A stretch of DNA of 64,000 bases from Sphaerimonospora sp050942215 (lineage in GTDB: Bacteria; Actinomycetota; Actinomycetes; Streptosporangiales; Streptosporangiaceae): assembly GCF_050942215.1 (NCBI RefSeq), contig NZ_CP192056.1, forward strand, positions 1,922,001 to 1,986,000. The letters are read 5' to 3'. A program made the translations under genes and the position numbers. Shown here in pieces: positions 60,745 through 64,000 of this stretch. Under the pieces are notes generated by a model. It was not told where the DNA came from and did no database searches. It worked only from the letters and a program-made list of their open reading frames with translations. The number at the start of each line of letters is the position of its first letter. The first letter of the stretch is position 1.

Positions 60745-60772
60745 AGATCCCTACGAGCGAAGTCCTGGTGGC

Positions 60773-61741
60773 ATGAGGAGGCTCCCGGCGTACACGCCGA
60801 TGATGGGGCAGGCCGGGCCGCTTCCGGAGCCCGGTGAGAACTACGCCTTCGAGATGAAATGGGACGGTGTGCGGGCGCTCGCCTACATCGAGGGCGGCCG
60901 GGTCCGGCTGGTCTCCCGCAACGCCAGGGACATCACGGTGGCCTATCCGGAGACGTACGGGCTCGCCGGAGCGGTGGGCGGGCACGATCTGGTCCTGGAC
61001 GGGGAGATCGTCGCGTTCGACCGGCGCGGCAGACCGTCGTTCGAGATGCTGCAGCCGCGGATGCACCAGCGGCAGGCGGCGAAGATCGCTCGATTGGCGG
61101 TGGCCGTGCCGGTGGTTTACCTGCTGTTCGACGTGCTGCACGTGGACGCGGAACCCGTGATCGCGAGGCCGTACACGGCACGCAGGAAGCTGCTCGAGGA
61201 GTTGGTCACAACGGGTGACCACTGGGACGTGCCGCCGTGCTTCCGCGACGACGGCCCGCGCGCCGTCGCCGAGTCGCGCAGGCTGGGCCTGGAAGGGGTG
61301 ATGGCCAAGCGGCTGGCCTCGCCGTACCGGCAGGGCAGGCGGTCGCCGGACTGGGTGAAGGTGAAGAACTTCCGCACCCAGGACGTCGTCGTCTGCGGCT
61401 GGCGGTCCGGCGCCGGCCGCCGCGCCGGCATGATCGGCTCACTGCTGCTCGGCGTCCACGACGAGGACGGCCGCCTCCGCTACGCCGGCAGCGTGGGCAC
61501 CGGATTCACCGAGGCCGTCCTGCGCGAGCTCGCCGTACGGCTGGCGCCGCTCAAGTGGGATGCCTCGCCGTTCGACGAGGAACTGCCGCGCGAGGACGCG
61601 CGCGGCGCCTACTGGGTGCGACCCGAGCTGGTCGGCGAGGTGCGGTTCGGCGAGTGGACGGGCGAGGGCCGGCTGCGACACCCCTCCTGGCGCGGCATGC
61701 GAGAGGACAAGGACCCGGAGGACGTCGTGCGGGAGGAGTGA
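60773..61741 (+). CDS. ATP-dependent DNA ligase (LigD ligase-domain type)
   Basis: A 322-residue stand-alone ligase. Motif I with the adenylated Lys is FEMKWDGVRALAYI; motif III is VLDGEIVAFD; motif IV is LEGVMAKRLASPYRQG; and motif V is WVKVKNF. The OB-fold C-terminus (GYAYVGSVGTGF-like sequence, RYAGSVGTGF here) is present, but the polymerase and nuclease domains of LigD are absent. It may serve non-homologous end joining with a Ku encoded elsewhere, as no ku gene is visible. It starts 28 bp after the peptidase gene. Confidence 0.92.
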   Translation: MRRLPAYTPMMGQAGPLPEPGENYAFEMKWDGVRALAYIEGGRVRLVSRNARDITVAYPETYGLAGAVGGHDLVLDGEIVAFDRRGRPSFEMLQPRMHQRQAAKIARLAVAVPVVYLLFDVLHVDAEPVIARPYTARRKLLEELVTTGDHWDVPPCFRDDGPRAVAESRRLGLEGVMAKRLASPYRQGRRSPDWVKVKNFRTQDVVVCGWRSGAGRRAGMIGSLLLGVHDEDGRLRYAGSVGTGFTEAVLRELAVRLAPLKWDASPFDEELPREDARGAYWVRPELVGEVRFGEWTGEGRLRHPSWRGMREDKDPEDVVREE

Positions 61742-61806
61742 CGCTCTCCCGCACCGTCATCGTCCCCGGCCCGGTGGCTCCCGCGCCACGCCTTCTCGTG
61801 CCGCCC

Positions 61807-61867
61807 GAACCGTGCCACCAGAACGGTGCCGCCAGGAACCGTGCCACCAGAACCGTCCCACCAGGAA
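61807..61867. repeat. Imperfect ~15-bp tandem repeat
   Basis: The unit AACCGTGCCACCAG repeats about four times with substitutions between the ligase and DUF1876 genes. Nothing else is seen in this 169-bp convergent gap. Confidence 0.65.
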
Positions 61868-61910
61868 TCGCACGGCCGGAGCCCGAGCCCGTGCCCGGGC
61901 GCGCCGCCGG

Positions 61911-62180
61911 TCAGTGCGTCTCGTAGGCCGGCCCGGCGAGTCGTGCCACGTCCTCCGCGCCGTCCCCGAGCAGTTTCGCCGCCAGATCCGACAGTGCCCG
62001 ACCCGCCGCGAGTTCGTCGCCGATCTCCGGAACGGGACGGTCCGCCGGGTTGCGCCGGGCGTGCGCGACGCTCTCGTGCCTTCTACCCGCGTTCGTGTAC
62101 AGCACGGCGGTGGCGGTGGTGAGGTCGTCGTTGTCGTCTTCGTCGACGAAAATCTCTACGTTCCATCTCTTGGACTCCAT
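61911..62180 (-). CDS. DUF1876 protein (dsRBD-like fold)
   Basis: An 89-residue protein of the DUF1876 family: MESKRWNVEIFVDEDDNDDL, TTATAVLYTNAGRRHESVAH, ARRNPADRPVPEIGDELAAG and ALSDLAAKLLGDG. The family has a dsRBD-like alpha/beta fold and in mycobacteria belongs to the dormancy (DosR) regulon. ATG 62180 follows GGGGTGG. The neighbouring Hsp20 and universal stress genes fit a stress role. Confidence 0.88.
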   Translation of the reverse strand: MESKRWNVEIFVDEDDNDDLTTATAVLYTNAGRRHESVAHARRNPADRPVPEIGDELAAGRALSDLAAKLLGDGAEDVARLAGPAYETH

Positions 62181-62234
62181 GAGGTCCACCCCCTCTGTCT
62201 CTGCATGTCTCCGCCGTGCCGCGGACATAACGGG

Positions 62235-62262
62235 GCCCGTCCGCCTCGCCGGCCGGACGGGC
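62235..62262 (-). terminator. Terminator after the Hsp20 gene
   Basis: GCCCGTCCG (62235-62243) and CGGACGGGC (62254-62262) form a nine-bp stem between the Hsp20 stop codon and the DUF1876 start, both leftward. Confidence 0.75.
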
Positions 62263-62295
62263 TCCCGATCGCGGAGATCTTTCCTTGCCGTCCGC

Positions 62296-62721
62296 TTACC
62301 CGGCCGGCTTCTTCTCCACCTCGATTCGCTTGCCGACGGGCTTCTCCTCGGCGAGCCGCACGCTGACCTCGAGGATGCCCTTGTCGTAGGTTGCCTTGAC
62401 GTCGCTGTCGTCGGCCGTCGGCGGCAGCGTGATGGACCGGGTGAACGATCCGTACCGGAACTCGGTGCGGTGTCCCTCCCGCTCCTCCTGCTGCCGCTCG
62501 GCGTGGATCATGAGAACGCCGTTCGACACGGTGATCTCGACATCCTTCTCGGGGTCGATGCCGGGCAGTTCGGCACGGAGCACGTAGCGTCCGTCCTTGA
62601 TGTAGTCCTCGAAGCGGATCTGCTGCCCGGCCATCGGCCGGAGCGTGGCCAGTGGTGCCTCCAACCAGTCGAAAAGGTCGGGGAAGAGTCCTCTCGATTC
62701 CCGCTTCATCGGCACGCTCAT
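62296..62721 (-). CDS. Hsp20/alpha-crystallin family small heat shock protein
   Basis: A 141-residue ATP-independent chaperone that binds unfolding proteins. The alpha-crystallin domain spans about residues 38-130 with RYVLRAELPGIDPEKDVEIT, FRYGSFTRSITLPPTADDSD and the conserved ATYDKGILEVSVRL segment. The C-terminal extension (VGKRIEVEKK) carries the IxV-type motif for oligomer assembly. Part of the stress cluster at the right end of the window. Confidence 0.94.
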   Translation of the reverse strand: MSVPMKRESRGLFPDLFDWLEAPLATLRPMAGQQIRFEDYIKDGRYVLRAELPGIDPEKDVEITVSNGVLMIHAERQQEEREGHRTEFRYGSFTRSITLPPTADDSDVKATYDKGILEVSVRLAEEKPVGKRIEVEKKPAG

Positions 62722-62909
62722 CGCTTACCTCACCTTCTCCTCTTGTCTCGGGGTCCGTCGTCTCGGGCTCCTCACCCTCCATCCCACTCCCGTCCGGCGG
62801 GCCGCGCAGGTGCCGGAGGTCCCGTACGGCCGGGCCGTTCGGCCGCTGTCCGTCCCGCCGTTCCGGGGATGTGATGGAGTTGTCGGAAATACCCGGGAGG
62901 ATTGCGAAT

Positions 62910-63794
62910 ATGTCCGGTTTGATCGTGGTGGCGGTGGACGGTTCCGAGCAGGCGCTGGCGGCGGTGGACTGGGCGGTGGACGACGCCCTGCGGCGCGGCG
63001 CCGCGCTGAGGATCGTGCATGTCCGCGAGCCGTGGGCCAACGAATATCCCTTCCACGGGGTGGCCGGCTTCGACGAGTCGCTGTCGGACTTCTGCGAGGG
63101 CGTGCTCGCCCGTGCCCGGGAGCGGGCGACCGAGCGCGCCGGGGCGCGCGAGGGGGCGCCCGGCCTCGCCATGACCACCGGCCTCGTCACGGGTGCCGTG
63201 GTCGATCGGTTGACGGAAGAGTCGGAGCGTGCCGGCCTCGTCGTGGTGGGCAGCAGGGGCATGGGAGGTTTCGCCGGGCTCGTGCTCGGCTCCGTCGGGC
63301 TCGGCCTGGCCGCCCGGGCGGCGGGGCCGCTCGTCGTGGTACGGGGAACCCGGAGCGAGCCGTACGACGAGGTCGTGGTGGGCTTCGACGGGTCCCCGCA
63401 CGGTGAGTCGGCGGTCGGCTTCGCGTTCGAGGAGGCCGCGCTCCGCGGGGCGCGCGTGCGTGCCGTGCACGCCTGGCTGCCGCCGGTGTTCGGCCCGCCG
63501 ATGGCCGGATATGGCGCGATGATGACGGAGATCTTCGACGCCGAGGCCGAGTCGTTCCGCCGGCGGCTGGCGCCGTGGCGCGAGCGGCACCCCGATGTCC
63601 CCCTGGTCGAGTCCGTCGTGCGCGGGCACCCCATCACCGTGCTGGCCGAGGCATCCCGGACCGCGGACCTGGTGGTCGTGGGCACCCGCGGGGTCGGCGA
63701 GGTCAGGGGGGCGCTGCTCGGCTCGGTGAGCCACGGCGTCCTCCACCGCGCCCACTGCCCGATCGCGATCGTCCGAGCGGAGAAGGACGCCTAG
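62910..63794 (+). CDS. Universal stress protein, tandem Usp domains
   Basis: A 294-residue protein of two Usp domains (about 1-140 and 148-290). Each has the ATP-binding G-2x-G-9x-G pattern: GSRGMGGFAGLVLGSVG and GTRGVGEVRGALLGSVSHG, with the DGSEQALAAVDWAV first-strand motif. Tandem Usp proteins of this kind are induced by hypoxia and starvation in actinobacteria. The ATG at 62910 follows CGGGAGG nine bases upstream. It diverges from the Hsp20 gene. Confidence 0.93.
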   Translation: MSGLIVVAVDGSEQALAAVDWAVDDALRRGAALRIVHVREPWANEYPFHGVAGFDESLSDFCEGVLARARERATERAGAREGAPGLAMTTGLVTGAVVDRLTEESERAGLVVVGSRGMGGFAGLVLGSVGLGLAARAAGPLVVVRGTRSEPYDEVVVGFDGSPHGESAVGFAFEEAALRGARVRAVHAWLPPVFGPPMAGYGAMMTEIFDAEAESFRRRLAPWRERHPDVPLVESVVRGHPITVLAEASRTADLVVVGTRGVGEVRGALLGSVSHGVLHRAHCPIAIVRAEKDA

Positions 63795-63850
63795 CGTGGT
63801 GCCGGGACCGTGCGGGAGGGGCGGTCTCCGGATGTCCCCGGGCGGTACAC

Positions 63851-64000
63851 CTAGGCACCGGTCCGGGCAGGCCGCCTCATCTCCGCGTCCTCTTCGTGGA
63901 ACTCGGGCATTTCATGCCCCATCTCCTCGCTGAGTTCCTCCATGCGCAGGGCGACGCCGAGCGCGAAGAACGTCGGCGCCCACTCGCCGATGAACAGCCC
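63851..64000 (-). CDS. Partial gene, C-terminus of a small membrane protein
   Basis: The reverse strand is open from the window edge to a TAG at 63851-63853, giving the last 49 residues: a hydrophobic segment (FIGEWAPTFFALGVALRM), then an acidic tail (MEELSEEMGHEMPEFHEEDA). It looks like the end of a short two-helix membrane protein. The start lies outside the window and the family is not identified. Confidence 0.65.
   Translation of the reverse strand, partial: GLFIGEWAPTFFALGVALRMEELSEEMGHEMPEFHEEDAEMRRPARTGA

Overview
The window is high-GC actinobacterial chromosome, most consistent with a sporulating, mycothiol-type actinomycete of the Streptosporangiales or a relative. The evidence is an HrdB-type principal sigma factor with a long Lys/Ala/Pro-rich N-terminus, a ParE/ParC topoisomerase pair, the FasR-fabD-fabH-acpP-fabF cluster next to a homodimeric pyruvate dehydrogenase E1, and many actinobacteria-specific families (DUF3145, DUF3052, DUF5998, DUF7455, DUF1918, DUF1876). 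The genus is an inference. Start codons were chosen from visible ribosome binding sites and often differ from the longest open frame.

Layout. 1-3.5 kb: a partial hypothetical gene, a small helical protein and a PAS-PAS-GAF-PP2C phosphatase. 3.7-18.3 kb: hrdB, yaaA, a GNAT gene, parE, an SPFH protein, carbonic anhydrase, parC, a SnoaL-fold protein, a RecQ-like helicase with a phosphoribosyltransferase-like tail and a PfkB sugar kinase. 18.5-24 kb: a GNAT/acyl-CoA-synthetase fusion, DUF5998, a phosphodiesterase and a two-domain rhodanese. 24.1-28.9 kb: a leftward module of a subtilisin-like peptidase, a small ECF-type sigma factor, an unknown protein and a TPR-CHAT (caspase-like) protein. 29-41.7 kb: DUF3145, the fatty-acid synthesis operon (fasR, fabD, fabH, acpP, fabF, accD), a DUF350/ATP-grasp/membrane-anchored trio, a WYL regulator and aceE. 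42-45.4 kb: DUF1918, YjbQ, DUF3052, peroxiredoxin, a zinc-ribbon gene, a ROK kinase and tRNA-Val(UAC).

45.4-48.8 kb is an accessory patch just downstream of the tRNA: an integrase remnant that has lost its catalytic tyrosine, a SLATT-like two-TM protein, a frameshifted relic, a 58-residue membrane protein, a methyltransferase with a TTA codon, and a zinc-ribbon gene with no canonical start codon. 48.8-56.7 kb: PIG-L deacetylase, MFS transporter, sirtuin, a DUF1349/GH10 xylanase pair with LacI-type palindromes, a cation diffusion facilitator, and an ArsR/SRPBCC pair. 56.8-60.7 kb: a second subtilisin-centred module, with a Gln-rich protein carrying two copies of a 45-residue motif, a small Met/Gly/Pro-rich protein, two strong hairpins and a 799-residue S8 peptidase. 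60.7-64 kb: a stand-alone LigD-type ligase domain and a stress cluster (DUF1876, Hsp20, universal stress protein, partial membrane protein).

The best candidates for undescribed biology are the two S8 peptidase modules (24.1-28.9 and 56.8-60.7 kb) and the tRNA-linked patch with the SLATT-like protein. No CRISPR array, rRNA gene or intact insertion sequence was seen.
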